A DNA stretch of 64,000 nucleotides from Mytilus californianus (GCF_021869535.1 NW_026262743.1:62001-126000), one strand, 5' to 3'; positions 12,341 through 24,659 are shown, counted from the first letter of the stretch. The notes: generated from the sequence alone by a model not told the origin. A program made the numbers and translations.

Positions 12341-12485
12341 TACTTGTCACTGAAAGTTAAACAAGCAACAAGCAACAATCAATCAATCTTATGATATGAG
12401 GATCAATTATTATATTACGTATACGTCATGTACTCTACAGTATCAATTATCCTGCTCCTTATAAGCAACGTGGTCTACAAGCATT

Positions 12486-15200
12486 ACACAACTTATTCCG
12501 AAGATGCTCTACATTGATACATTATCTTATTCCGAATACGTAATGCTCTACATTACTTCATTATCTTATTCTAAATACGTAAGATGCTCTACATTGATAC
12601 ATTATCTTATTCAAAATACGTAAGATGCTCTACATTTTAACATCATCTTATTACGAATACGTAATGTGCTCTACATTGATACATCATCTTATTCCGAATA
12701 CGTAAGGCGATCTACATTGATACAATATCTTATCCGAATACGTGAAGTACTCTAAATTGATACATTATTCTATTCCGAATACGTAAGATGCTCTACATTG
12801 ATACATTATCTTATTGCGAATACGTAAGATGCTCTGCATTGAAACATTATCTTATTCAGAATACTGAAGATGCTCTACATCGATACATTATCTTATTCCG
12901 AATACGTTATATGCTCTACATTGATACATTATCTTATTCCGAATACGTTAGATGTTCTACATTGAACGTTATCTTTTTCCGAATACGTTAGATGTTCTAC
13001 ATTGATACATTATCTTATTCCGAATACGTTAGATGCTCTACATTGATACATTATCTTATTCCGAATACGTAAGATGCTCTACATTGATACATTATCTTAT
13101 TCAAAATACGTAAGATGCTCTACATTTTAACATCATCTTATTACGAATACGTAATGTGCTCTACATTGATGCATCATCTTATTCCGAATACGTAAGGCGC
13201 TCTACATTGATACAATATCTTATCCGAATACGTGAAGTGCTCTAAATTGATACATTATTCTATTCCGAATACGTAAGATGCTCTACATTGATACATTATC
13301 TTATTCCGAATACGTAAGATGCTTTAAATTGAAACATTATCTTATTCAGAATACTTAAGATGCTCTACATCGATACATTATTTTATTCCGAATACGTAAG
13401 ATGATCTACATTGGTGCATTATCTTATTCCGAATACGCAAGATGCCCTACATTTTATCATCATCTTATTCCGAATACGTAAGATGCTCTACATTGATACA
13501 TTATCTTATTCCGAATACGTTAGATGCTCTACATTGATACATTATCTAATTCTAATACGTTAGATGCTCTACATTGAACGTTATCTTTTTTCCGAATACG
13601 TAAGATGCTCGACATTGATACATTATCTTATTCCGAATACGTTAGGCGATCTACACTGAACGTTATCTTTTTCCGAATACGTAAGATGCTCGACATTGAT
13701 ACATTATCTTATTCCGAATACTTAAGATGCTCTACATTTATACATTATCTTATTCCGAATACGTTAAATGCTCTACATTTATACATTATCTTATTCCGAA
13801 TACGTTAGATGTTCTACATTGAACGTTATCTTTTTCCGAATACGTTAGATGTTCTACATTGATACATTATCTTATTCCGAATACGTTAGATGCTCTAAAT
13901 TGATACATTATCTTATTCCGAATACGTAAGATGCTCTACATTGAACATTATCTTATTCAGAATACTTAAGATGCACTACATTGATACATCATCTTATTCC
14001 GAATACGTAAGATGCTCTACATTAATACATTATCTTATTCAGAATACGTAAGATGCTCTACATTGATTCATTATCTTATTCCGAATACGTTAGATGCTCT
14101 ACATTTTAACATCATCTTATTACGAATACGTAATGTGCTCTACATTGATACATCATCTTATTTCGGATACGTAAGGCGCTCTACAATGATACAATATCTT
14201 ATCCGAATACGTGAAGTGCTCTAAATTGATACATTATTCTATTCCGAATACGTAAGATGCTCTACATTGATACATTATCTTATTCCGAATACGTAAGATG
14301 CTCTACATTGAAACATTATCGTATTCAGAATACTTAAGATGGTCTACATTGATGCATTATCTTATTCCGAATACGCAAGATGCTCTACATTTTATCATCA
14401 TCTTATTCCGAATACGTAAGATGCTCTACATTTTATCATCATCTTATTCCGAATACGTAAGGTGCTCTACATTGATACATTATCTTATTCCGAATACGTC
14501 AGATGCTCTACATTGATACATTATTTTATTCTAATACGTTAGATGCTCTACATTGAACGTTATCTTTTTTCCGAATACGTAAGATGCTCGACATTGATAC
14601 ATTATCTTATTCCGAATACGTTAGGCGATCTACATTGAACGTTGTCTTTTTCCGAATACGTAAGATGCTCGACATTGATACATTATCTTATTCCGAATAC
14701 GTTAGGTGATCTATATTGAACGTTATCTTTTTCCGAATATATAAGATGCTCGACATTGATACATTATCTTATTCTGAATACGTTTGATGCTCTACATTGA
14801 TACATTATCTTTTTCCGAATACGTAATATGCTCTTCATTGATACATTATCTTATTCCGAATACGTAAGGTCATCTAAATTGACACATTATCTTATTCCGA
14901 ATACGTAAGGGGATCTACATTGATACATTATCTTATTCCGAATACGTAAGATGCTCTACACTGATACATTATCTTATTCCGAATACGCAAGGTGATCTAC
15001 ATTGATACATTATCTTATTCCGAATACGTAAGGTGATCTACATTGACACATTATCTTATTCCGAATACGTAAGGTGATCTACATTGATACATTATCTTAT
15101 TGCGTAAACTTAAGAAGCTCTACATTGATTCATTTTCTGATTTCGTATACGTAAGGTGCTCTACAAGGATCAGTTATCCTATTCCCGAATATGTTATGAA
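12486..15200. repeat. 41-bp satellite array with higher-order structure
   Basis: About 65 tandem units of 41 bp have a consensus built from GATGCTCTACATTGATACAT plus TATCTTATTCCGAATACGTAA. Each unit usually contains the palindrome TACGTA. Units vary in a patterned way (CTCGACATTG, CATTTTAACATC, GGCGATCTAC). A characteristic run of variant units recurs at about 12611, 13101 and 14080, giving offsets of 490 and 979 bp, so blocks of about 12 or 24 units were copied together. Edge units at 12490 and after 15090 are more degenerate. Because 41 is not a multiple of three, reading frames rotate between units. Short open frames in the array are therefore not genes. Confidence 0.95.
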
Positions 15201-16690
15201 TTATACAAATGTATTTATCTCAAAGTACACCCATGAGAGGGTCAAAGGCATAAAATGTGACATTCATACAATTCAAAAGACTAACATCCTCAAGACATGT
15301 CCAAAATAATAACGACAAAAGTAAGTATCCTGTAAATAAACATCTAGAAATAGTTACATGTTACTATCCTTTGAATTAAGTTTTTAATATCGGCATTAAT
15401 GAAAATAGTGTGTTTTTTGTTTGTGTGGTATTATTTAAAGTCGTTTAATTAAACATCAATAATTGTCTTTTTAAATCGGAATTATTGAAACAGTACTTTT
15501 GTGTGGTATATTTTAAAGCCACGTTGTGTTAAATTGAAGCATGAATGATGAATACGTTATACTGTAGATCTATTTAATTTCATGGGTACCAACTTTTGTA
15601 AATTGAGGAAAGATTGTATTTTCGTGTACACTTGATTTCGTTGTTTTGCAAAATTTTGCACACATGGCTACATGGAATTAGTCCTTCGTTTTTCGAAGAC
15701 TTGTACAATCATGGTTGACTTATCTCTACGAAATACACGACGATTGGTACTCCACGAATACAAATGAATACACAGTAATTAAATGCAGCATATTAAAAAG
15801 GGCATTTAGCCATGTAGGAGTTTTGTTAAGTACTAGATCATGAATACGTAATAGGCTTCACATTAAACAGTTATAAGTTTATTGTCAAAGAGAATCGATG
15901 ACAAAAGACCCAAACAATCAACCAAACATTACACAGAAAACGGCTTAATGATATTCGCTTCTCTTGTTTTTGACTTTATGTCAGATTTTTGGAATCCTCT
16001 AGTATTATCTGTGTGGTGCCAATATCAATTTTGCCCGCTAACCCCTACTTTTCTTTTTATAATTGTATTACATATAGTTAAAAAGGCAAATATTTTAATC
16101 GTATAATAGTTTTTGAAAGAAAAAAGGTGGCAATTGTAAAGGAATGAAAAATGTAGAGAGAATCATTTCCCGCAAATTTTCAAATGCCTTTATCTCAAAA
16201 ACAAGGACACGGACCTATAATTTCTTTCTACTTTTTTAGTTCTGTTTTCTATGTACTATCAATATAGAAGTCTTGTAAAACGCTTGTTATTTTGAAACAG
16301 AGTAGCGAACATCCTTAAAATTGAGAAACACGAAGTTAGAAGAAATGTAATTTTAAATGGTTATTCCAGCTATTAACCTCTTAGCTATTTGCGAGTCTTA
16401 TATTTCAAATCGGTTGTAGGTATACGACATTTTTACGGTTGACATACTTGAGGAGGCCTGCTACGAATGATTCCGACAACAAAAGCAGGCGTTTTATACA
16501 CCATTGTGTAGATAAATCAATTTAGATTTACGGCCTAACAAGTTTTAGTGGGGTTGACAAACGTGAAATCAAAATATAACGGAAGTTCGCGACAAAGTGA
16601 CATTTTTCAAAAATGCGAGTTAAGTACCTTGTGTTATATTAAGGTATATAGGACTTTTTTTTCTGAGACAAGTGCCTGCGTATTTACCTA
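15201..16690. other. No gene recognised
   Basis: AT-rich. The short frame at 15882-16106 shows no known motif. Upstream exons of the receptor gene at 16785 were looked for here and not found. Confidence 0.45.
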
Positions 16691-16747
16691 TTATTTACTT
16701 ATTCGCTGTGAGTAGTCATAACTATATGTATTGAATTGTCACCATCA
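16691..16747 (+). repeat. Degenerate partial copy of the receptor exon start
   Basis: TTATTTACTTATTCGCTGTG followed by 'GTCATAACTATATGTATTGA' resembles the first ~75 bases of the exon at 16785, minus an internal stretch. The copy lies just upstream of the exon's splice acceptor. It looks like a decayed partial tandem duplication of the exon and would not encode a usable alternative. Confidence 0.55.
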
Positions 16748-16784
16748 CTACGGTTTGAAGTGTTATACATTTTATATATTTCAG

Positions 16785-17161
16785 CTATTTACTTACTGCT
16801 TGTCCTAGCTTTGGGTGTGCTGTCCATAATCATAACTATATATGTATTAGATTGTCATCATAAAGACGAACAACTTCCAGTTCCCAAATGGCTTACAAAG
16901 ATGTCGACTAGCTGCTTGGCTACATTTGCATGTTGGAAAGATAATTCATGTTTGTGTGGACGAAAAGTGCAACCATGTGGAGAAGCTAAAGAAAGTATAC
17001 CCGAAACCACCGACAAACATTCTGGTGAGCTTGGTTCATTGACATGGAAAGACATCAGTCAAATATTAGATGGATTTTTCTTGAGATTGTATTTACTTAT
17101 TATTTGTTTCATGACATTCATATTGTTTTTGACATTACTGGTTGGATATCATATCAAGTAA
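16785..17161 (+). CDS. Nicotinic acetylcholine receptor-like subunit, 3'-terminal exon (M3 end, loop, M4)
   Basis: This is the C-terminal part of a pentameric ligand-gated (Cys-loop) ion channel subunit in the plasma membrane. The exon opens after a clear acceptor (TTTATATATTTCAG, ending 16784) and ends at TAA 17159-17161. It encodes the rest of M3 (IYLLLVLALGVLSIIITIYV), then LDCHHK and VPKW, the usual start of the M3-M4 loop in nicotinic-type subunits. Next come a short Cys-rich loop, TWKDISQILDGFFLRLY, which matches the amphipathic pre-M4 helix, and a hydrophobic M4 segment ending in LLVGYHIK. The loop is short, about 60 residues. The splice is phase 1 and falls inside M3. No ligand-binding domain, M1 or M2 exons were found in the window, so this is either the last exon of a gene with distant 5' exons or an orphaned exon. 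The frame is intact, which favours a live gene. Confidence 0.8.
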
Positions 17162-17420
17162 TATTGTACATTGTCACTGGTTGTTATAGTTACATGAATA
17201 TTATGTCAAGTAATGAGCTTTAATGTCATTGGACATCATAGTAACTTGTGAATATCAAATAATACGATACATTGGCATTGGTAGAGATATTATATCAAAT
17301 GAAGGGATACTCACAATAGCCTATATATATGAGTTTCTGAATATCTCAAATAATACGCTTTATTGTTATTAGTAGTCATAATGGTCTTTCAAATTTTATA
17401 TCAATAATTGCTTGATTGAT
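17162..17420 (+). repeat. Degenerate short repeats downstream of the receptor stop
   Basis: Several approximate copies of 'ATATCAAATAATACGATACATTGGCATTGG' type sequence follow the stop codon (for example near 17148, 17207, 17262 and 17340). They begin inside the last codons of the exon. They would lie in the 3' untranslated region. No AATAAA signal was seen in this stretch. Confidence 0.5.
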
Positions 17421-17677
17421 TGTTGGTTGTAAACGACACTCTTCCAAATATTTGGCTTTATTGCAGCCAGTTTTTATTGGTGGAGAAAATGAATGGCGGC
17501 AAATTTGGAACGCCGATGGAAAACAAGTATATATTGGATAGAAAGAGAAAGTTTGCTTTGCAACAGACTACGTAACGAACAATTAACAGAGGATTTTTTA
17601 CAACGAATGAATGAATGAATCATGTATTCTCATAAACAAAATACAAAGTTTCAGAGAATGGTACATATCGGTATATA
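17421..17677. other. No gene recognised
   Basis: Nothing is supportable apart from ACGAATGAATGAATGAATCA-like short repetition near 17600. Confidence 0.45.
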
Positions 17678-19045
17678 CAACAAGGTGCCATAAATGAGTC
17701 AACTTTTTTAATTGACGCCAAAAAGAACTAAAATCATGTTAAATGAACTTTAAATTTAAACTATTAGTAACCTCACAAACCAAGTTTTATACTTTTAATA
17801 TTTTGTTATGCCACCCTTCTGAACTAGAACTTGTCTGCAGCGACGTGGAAGGCTTGTATAAAGTCTCTGAATATAAAATAATGGCACTTCTAACCAGGCA
17901 CGCAATAATTCAGACTTAAGGTCTTTAACGTTACGAACTAGATAAAGTCTATTTCTTAATGTTATTCTTCATCAGAAGCCAGACATTTTCGATCAGCTCA
18001 AGTATGGAGATTGTGCAGGCCAGGTAAGTTGTGGTATTTGATTTTGCCTCTTCCATTCTTCTACAACTCTTGACCGATGACTGGGTGCATTATCATCTTG
18101 AAATAATAGATAAAGGTGCATTGCCAAAATGTTTGGTTACAACTTGTCATACATTATTGTCCAGTGTTCCTATATACTTAACAGAGTTCCTGTTTCCATT
18201 TATCATAGCTTATGTACCAACTCCATAATATGAGAAACATCTCCAGACCATAATTTTAAGATTTGTGGACGGTCGCTGTGAAACATATCATAAACATTCT
18301 GGTCTCGAAATTTCTTTTGACTTCCTCCAAACTTTAAGTGTACCATCAGGTTTGATCACTATCATCATCTCATCTGTAAATATAACTTTTTCCACTAATT
18401 ATTAACAGTCCATTGAAGTTTACTCCTGCAAAAAGCAACTCTTTTCTGTTGATTTACAACCCTGATGTCAATTTTCTTTCGTAGAGATCGTCTGGTGTAC
18501 CCTAATTCATGTAATTTTCGTTGGACAGTTCGTCTGGATACTTTTGTAGGTGCACGAGTGTCAAATTCCTTTGTGATATCCTTTAAGGTCGAACGACGAG
18601 ACGTTTTCACAATCCATGACAGGGTGTTTTCTGCCCGTTTGGTGACAGATTTTCTCCTTCCTCATCGATGCACATTTTCTGTATTATCACGCATCCCCCA
18701 ACGCTTCTAAAGCCAAGAAATTTTGGATTTACCTTTTCCTAAGCTTTTCGCAACACTGCTTTCTCGATGACCACTTTCAATTAAACTTATGATAGCCTTT
18801 TTTTAGTCTGACAATTCTTTCCCGTGTTTCGCCATTTTTGTTGATATCAATGATCATCAATAATGGCTAAACGAGTCCTGTATAAAAATCAGAATTTACA
18901 AAGATAAGTTCGAGTAATCCCCCTTTGAACATGTTTTACTGCTTTTACTTTACACAACATCGATAATGACGTTCTTAAAAGTCGGGCAACGAAAATCACC
19001 ACTAAGTGCCTTTAAAAAAGTTGATTCAATTAAGACACCATACTG
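17678..19045 (-). mobile_element. Tc1/mariner-type DNA transposon, inactive
   Basis: The element is about 1.37 kb, the usual Tc1 size. Its inverted ends share GTCAACTTTTTTA-type sequence: left 17678-17710, right 19013-19045. A TA lies just outside the left end, but the right flank is CA, so the target duplication is not intact. The minus strand encodes a decayed Tc1 transposase (separate entry). No other gene is carried. Confidence 0.8.
17812..18835 (-). pseudogene. Tc1-like transposase, broken by stops and frameshifts
   Basis: This would have been the DNA-cutting and joining enzyme of the surrounding transposon. Reading begins at ATG (18833-18835) with MAKHGKELSD and then meets a stop. Further stops and frame changes follow. 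The clearest stretch, 18395-18610, has the second helix-turn-helix region (VSRRTVQRKLHELGYTRRS) followed by a position matching WTVNN. Farther along, FTDEM gives the first catalytic aspartate region, QDDNAPSH gives the second, and WPAQSPYLS matches the 'SPDLNPIEN' region that precedes the third acidic residue. The C-terminal motif SLPRRC is also present. The span fits a normal length of about 340 residues. Many lesions make this an old dead copy. Confidence 0.85.
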
Positions 19046-20352
19046 CAAATATACAGTAAATAGACTAACTACATGTATGTTTGAAATAATACATAAGTTA
19101 TATAGTTAAACTAGGAGGACATACTTTAACATAAATGATTTTAATAAATTATCTCCCTTAATCTGAAAGAGCATGGTGAAAATGCTCCGGTAAAAATATT
19201 TTGCTGCACGAAGGGGCCTCTGAATTGTTATAAAATGTGAGGATACGATATTATAGGGAAACAGTATACATTAAATTGCATTCTTCATAGTAGAGAGAGA
19301 ACATTTTACTTAAAATTTTGTAAAATGTCGAAATTGGGAAAACCGGAAGTCTCGCAAATAAAAAGGTAAAAGTGAAAACCGGCCCGAAACAAATCCCCTT
19401 TAACGCAAACAAATCATCAATTGCAATATGGCGAAGAATTTTTCTTTTGAGGTACTTTATGAAACTAGGAAACTAGGGGGAAATTGAATTTATCACTGTG
19501 TCGTGGAGTGATTTTGATATCAAATGCACACGAATAACCCTATACGATGAACAGAAACCATTCAGCTCAACAATACCATCAGTGGTGTATAAATCAGTTA
19601 CCTAGATATTTGTAAAGGGCAAAACTCTTCACAATAACTATACTTTATACAACACATAACTGTTTAGAAAAGGCACGGGGGGGGGGGGGGGGGGTTTACT
19701 ATAGATATAGAACTTTTTAAGAAAGAATGACCTATTCTTATATACAATATTTAAAATATGACCCATTCTTATATAAGCACTAAATCTATACCATCACTCT
19801 TAGATATACAGCTACCCTTAAGTTTTTATATATGAATTGACATCTGGGGTTCATTCGAGAACTTATTTGAAAGATGAACTTTCAAAATGAATTGATTTAA
19901 TTTAATATAATAATTTACCGTTAATAATGTAAGATTCTCAATAGCATATTTATATATAATACGTAGATCATACCCCAAATCAATATACAGTTATCAAAGA
20001 GCAAAGTGAAAAATGTAACACTATTTTACTAAATCCAGATATGATTACACATGATGAAAATGAACATGACAAAAAAATTCAGAAAATCATATTGAAAGCG
20101 AAAAAAAAAAAAAAAACAATGAAAATCAAAACTGCCTTTCTGATCGTGATTACATGCTATACACAATATTGAAACTGATCATATATAGAACAATCATTAA
20201 CAATTTACATAATAAAAATCATATTGAGTCAACTTTCTACTATGCAAGATTTTGAAATCAATTATTACAAGACTTATATTATATTTTTTATGGAAAAAAC
20301 ATTATGTCAACTTCTTGCAAGGATAAATAGAGAAATATAAAAAAATTTATCA
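19046..20352. other. No gene recognised; G18 run at 19677-19694
   Basis: AT-rich sequence with an 18-base G run at 19677-19694 and an A run at 20101-20116. No open frame or element edge is supported. Confidence 0.5.
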
Positions 20353-21248
20353 ATGAAAAATATACAAATTGATAATATAACTGTATCAAGTTGGAATATA
20401 AATAGACTTGGGCAAAAGCACCTAGATGAACCATTTTTAGAAAACATAAAACATGATACAAAGGAGTAAAGCCACGAAAGGGTTAAAACGGCCCTGTCTC
20501 AGAAATTGACGAAATTACTACAGAAGGATCACTTACATGTACCAGAGTAGTTCATAAAATGATAATCATAAAACTTGTAACTGTGTTTGTATAATTTTCC
20601 AGGGCGTCAGAAAAGACCAAGGTACAATGGTATTTTAGCCATTTACGCGTAACGCTAAAATTGTTTTCATAAACGTTCTTGTCACTTTATAATCATTTTA
20701 CCACAAGAATTTTTTTACAAAATATTTCTTGAATCTCGTCCATATATCTTGTTTTTTTTAACTCTATTTACAGAAACTTACTAATATCAAGGTTTAAGCT
20801 GCACATAAGCGCTTCACCTTATTTCTGTTTTATTTTTTGTCACCTCACAGGGCCAATATCTGCTAGAAACATGGAAGGTGATCTATCTGATATAGATATT
20901 CATAATTTTGATTGTTTTTCAAAATCTAGAGAGAGAGAGAAAAAAAATAGCAAGGAGGTATAGTGGAGGTATTAAAGTATATATTTAAACAGAAATAGGA
21001 AAAGGAGTTACGCATATAAAAAAATGTATCTACATTTTCAAACCGAATGTGGCTGAAGCTAGATAAAACTTTTGGTATAGATGAAAATTTATATGTGTGT
21101 GGCATATGCATATCACCATTTAATTCTCCGCACTACAATAATGAATATCAGAATCTTGAGTCAGAAATTAGTATATTAGCAGGAAAGGGTAAGATTTCAA
21201 TCGCAGGAGATTTTAACTCCAGAGTATTTACTAGTGCTGACTTTATTA
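20353..21248 (+). pseudogene. LINE endonuclease fragment, interrupted
   Basis: Two blocks belong to one apurinic-type endonuclease domain of a non-LTR retrotransposon. Block 1 (20353-20462) encodes VSSWNINRLGQKHLDEPFL, the typical domain opening. Block 2 (about 20877-21248) has a DIDIHNFDCF-like stretch, then a YSGGIKVYIKTEIGKGVTH-like stretch, and ends with ISIAGDFNSR, the G-D-F-N catalytic motif. Between them lie about 414 bp of unrelated sequence. Block 2 contains frame changes. Right of 21248 the domain is cut off by the element at 21250-21560. The reverse transcriptase is absent. The GDFNSR signature differs from the LINE at 47-53 kb, so this is a second LINE family. Confidence 0.7.
20463..20876. 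mobile_element. Probable insertion inside the LINE endonuclease fragment
   Basis: About 414 bp separates two parts of the same protein domain. It begins near 'GGAGTAAAGCCACGAAAGGG' and shows no coding relation to the LINE. Terminal repeats were not clearly seen, so the type of insert is unknown. Confidence 0.45.
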
Positions 21249-21249
21249 G

Positions 21250-21560
21250 ACCCCGTTTACACTTGTACGAAATTGAACCGATCTCATTTGCACAAACAAG
21301 ATCGATCGATCGAGTTTCGTTTTTAACTAGATGTTATTTGCTTTGAACTAGCTGTCAGTAACTGCGAGTACTCTCAGATCTGTAGCTAGACGTCGTTTAC
21401 ACTAGTAAAAAAGATCGATCTTTCCGGAGATCGATCTTGAATAGATCGTATTTTATTTTAGTCTAATGTAAACGGGAATGATCGATCCAGAGGTGGTTTT
21501 TAAAAGATCGATCTTCTTTGAATCGGTCTTTCTTCAAATGTAAACGCTTAAATCGATCGC
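21250..21560. mobile_element. MITE-like element with GTTTACA ends and GATCGATC repeats
   Basis: The left end CCCCGTTTACACTTG (21251) and right end CAAATGTAAACGC (21536) are inverted. A second inverted pair lies inside: CGTTTACACTAG near 21391 and TAATGTAAACGGGA near 21464. The interior carries at least six GATCGAT or GATCGATC clusters, some in palindromes such as ATCGATCGCGATCGAT. It interrupts the LINE endonuclease fragment immediately after GDFNSR. It has no coding capacity. Confidence 0.6.
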
Positions 21561-22344
21561 GATCGATCTTTCTTAAAGAGAATGTTATATTTAGATATTG
21601 AAATACATCTGCGCATGTTCGGCGGGAAAACAGCACGTGTTTGAAAACAAAGGATGGAATAGGAAATGAAAAAATATTTTCCGCCATTGAGGATTATTTT
21701 TGATGTAAATTCTCATCTTTAAACGCATTACCTGTTCATTTTTAAGTGATAGTCTTCTCACATTTCTTTGTTTAATTACTTGTGACATGTGAACCAAAAT
21801 TTTATTTATCAATAACAAGATCAATGCTATTATCAATAAAGCCAATATTCAAAGATGTAATTACAGTGTTAAGCATGTTATCTCGTAAAATGAGGGTATA
21901 TGGAATCTTACTCAAATTTAAAGGCTCTAAAAACAACACCACAATGTGATAAGCGGCTGGTGATAAGTTTTCTACAGTAAAAACCAGATTTCTTAATATC
22001 TATGAAAGAATTTAGAAAAGGTTTAACGTAATTTGTGGTAAAGAATTCTCATACATAATCACTTACAATGTATACGTCGATTACATATTGACGCTCGTTG
22101 CAATCTAATTGTTCACTATAGACACGGAAGTTGTTAACAAGCGGGTATATAAACACACCATTTAAATGGATGAAAGGAACAACATTGTCTGTAAAAACGA
22201 TAATTTGTCATGGGAACAAATGATCTTCTCTTTTCTCGGGAACTGGTTGTTTTAAGAGTTTCCAGTGTGAAACTGATAAAATTGCAAATTTAAAAAAGAT
22301 TCTAGCTATTTATATAAGATTTATCCAAAATAAGTGAGAGGTAA
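21561..22344. other. No gene recognised
   Basis: No open frame with a motif was found. The minus frames at 21463-21845 overlap the MITE-like element and show no domain. Confidence 0.45.
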
Positions 22345-22442
22345 TTTAGTGTTCTTGCGTTTGTATGTGCTGTATTTCTATCACATAGTGTTGTAGTGTT
22401 CTTGCGTTTGTTTGTGCTGTATTTCTGTCACGTAGTGTTGTC
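22345..22442. repeat. Two tandem 47-bp units
   Basis: AGTGTTCTTGCGTTTGT..GTGCTGTATTTCT.TCAC.TAGTGTTGT occurs at 22348 and again at 22395 with only a few substitutions, giving a 47-bp period. Confidence 0.85.
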
Positions 22443-22462
22443 ATTTTAGCGATATTTTTTTT

Positions 22463-22975
22463 TAAAAGAGGGACAAAAAATACCAGATGGACATTCAAAC
22501 TCATTAATCGAGAATAAACTTACAACGCCATGGCTAAAAAAGAAAAAGACAAACAGACAAACAATAGTACACAAACACAACATAGAAAACTAAGGACTAA
22601 GCAACACGAACCCAACCAAAAACTGGGGGTGATCTCAGATGCTCCGGAAGGGTAAGCAGATCCTGCTCCACATGTGGCACCGGACGTGTCATATAACATT
22701 GCCATATAAGCGGGAGGTTTGGCTAGCCATAAAACCAGGTTCAACCCACCATTTTTTCTGAAAATGTCCTGTACCAAATCAGGAATATGGCAGTTGTTAT
22801 AAAATATTTCGTTTCTATGTATGTTGGCGTTTGATTTTGTTGCACTTCGGTGTTTCCGTTGTTCCATTGTTTTCCTCTTATAGTTGATGTGTTTCCCTCG
22901 GTTTTAGTTTGTAACCCGGATTTGTTTTCTATCAATCGATTTATGACTTTTGAACAGCGGTATACTACTGTTGGC
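22463..22975 (-). repeat. Family B copy joined to another mussel repeat
   Basis: Bases 22463-22700 are the complement of the second half of the 6440-6845 repeat, including GGTGATCTCAGATGCTCCGG and GCAGATCCTGCTCCACATG. After about 22700 the sequence changes to another segment I recognise as common in mussel DNA: GCGGGAGGTTTGGCTAGCC, then ACCAGGTTCAACCCACCATT, then CAGGAATATGGCAGTTGTTA. The 115-residue minus frame at 22520-22867 spans both segments and is not a gene. Confidence 0.7.
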
Positions 22976-24659
22976 TTTATTTATCCTATTTGAAGCCAAT
23001 TTATTATCGAGATAACGTTATTAGTCATTAAATTGATTTGAGATGGATATATATTGTTTACACATCAATTAGTATAATAGGATACAAAAAGGTCTCGAAT
23101 GACCTGCCGACACTCTAGTGAATTAATTTTGGACAGATGACGGACGTATTGTCCTTCCACAAAGTTTTATAACCTCTTAGTCTTGAATTATGTTTGGGTT
23201 CCTTAGAAAACATTGTGATATGGACCATATCTTAAATTCAATGTTTCACAGGTTTCATGTTGAAGGATAATTTGTTATATACTGACGTCTAACGAATGTA
23301 ACTGACGAATCGTTCACACTTTTATATATACTGGATTTTACTTTTAAATATGTTTTTACGAGAAGATAAAGGCGATCTGTCAAAACAAGCATTCAACTTT
23401 CTCAGGCAAAATTTACCTTACAATTATCTTTTAACATTTTCTGTAATTTTTTTTTATTATTTATAGCTTCAAATCTACAGCATAATATACACAAATATAA
23501 AAGCAATATACAAGATATAAATCTATTAATATGTTTAGAGAGGGAGAGAGAGTGTTTGTGTGTGTGTGTGTGTGTGTGTGGTGAATTTCCGATAACAATT
23601 CATCTTTAATTGAATTATAATTCAGCATAAAAAATTCGGCATTTTCATTCATAGTGATAAAATATATACTTTATTTAAGTTACTTATCATAAATCTTAAT
23701 TTTATGAAGATATTTACTTGTTGCTAAGATTCAATAATTGAATCTTTACTGCACCCACTGTAGCCTGGTATGTATTGTGACAACAAATTTCAGTTTATAT
23801 AAAAAAAAATCCAATGATTTTATCAAAGCCAACATTTTTTGTCCATCTTAACTGACTATAGGGAACCCTTTTACTTTTATTTAAAACAATCAACATATCT
23901 CTCGATCCCTTTAACAACCTCTTTTTTTTATAGCGGACGGGATTATAGGTAGTTCTAATTTGTGATTTTTCCCCATATGATTTGGATGCTTGATGTACAG
24001 CAAATATTACAATACTGTTATACTGTTATATTTAATGAAATTCACATATATATATATCTTCTAAATTTTTAGGAGAGAAGAAAGTCCCATCTACGTTTAC
24101 AATATCATTTACAAATCTTTTTAAACCAATCATTATTAAAATAAAGTTTACTTTTTACTTTTATGCTGTAGTAAAGTCGAATTGGACTTGTAAGAAAGCA
24201 TTCCCAATTGTCTAACTCATCCTTTTCTTTGAGGAGTTGCCATGCTTTTACAACATCAATTCAAAATTTATTTTTGATATTTTTTGTAATTTTTGTATAA
24301 ATACACTTCCACAACCATCAACTTTATCAGTTTCTACATGTCGATTTGACAAAACAACATTTTGCCATTCGTTGTCTGTTTTAAATAATCTCCTTATGTA
24401 AACTTCCGTCCTTAAATAAACGCAGGTTTATTATTTAAAGTCTAGACTAGCATCTTCATATTATTTTGTTAAATATTCCTCTTTATTCTATTGATTAATG
24501 AACTCCATATACAATTATACATAAGTTCAATAATTTTCGTTTAATATCCTCACCTGGATGTAGTAAGAATATCAACAAATAATTCAAAATAGTCAATATC
24601 AACGTCTTCATCACAGTAGTTCGACCAATAGCAGTAAGGTTTCGTTTTGACCTCTGTTT
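22976..24659. other. No gene recognised; TG microsatellite 23555-23581
   Basis: AT-rich sequence. A (TG)n run of about 27 bp follows a GA-rich patch near 23540. No exon, RNA gene or element was recognised in the rest. Confidence 0.5.

Noticed and set aside
12486..15200. Repeat array that could look like CRISPR
   Set aside because: Units are contiguous 41-bp copies with no unique spacers, and the genome is clearly animal.
18465..18710. Plus-strand open frame
   Set aside because: It lies antisense to the Tc1 transposase remnant and has no motif of its own.
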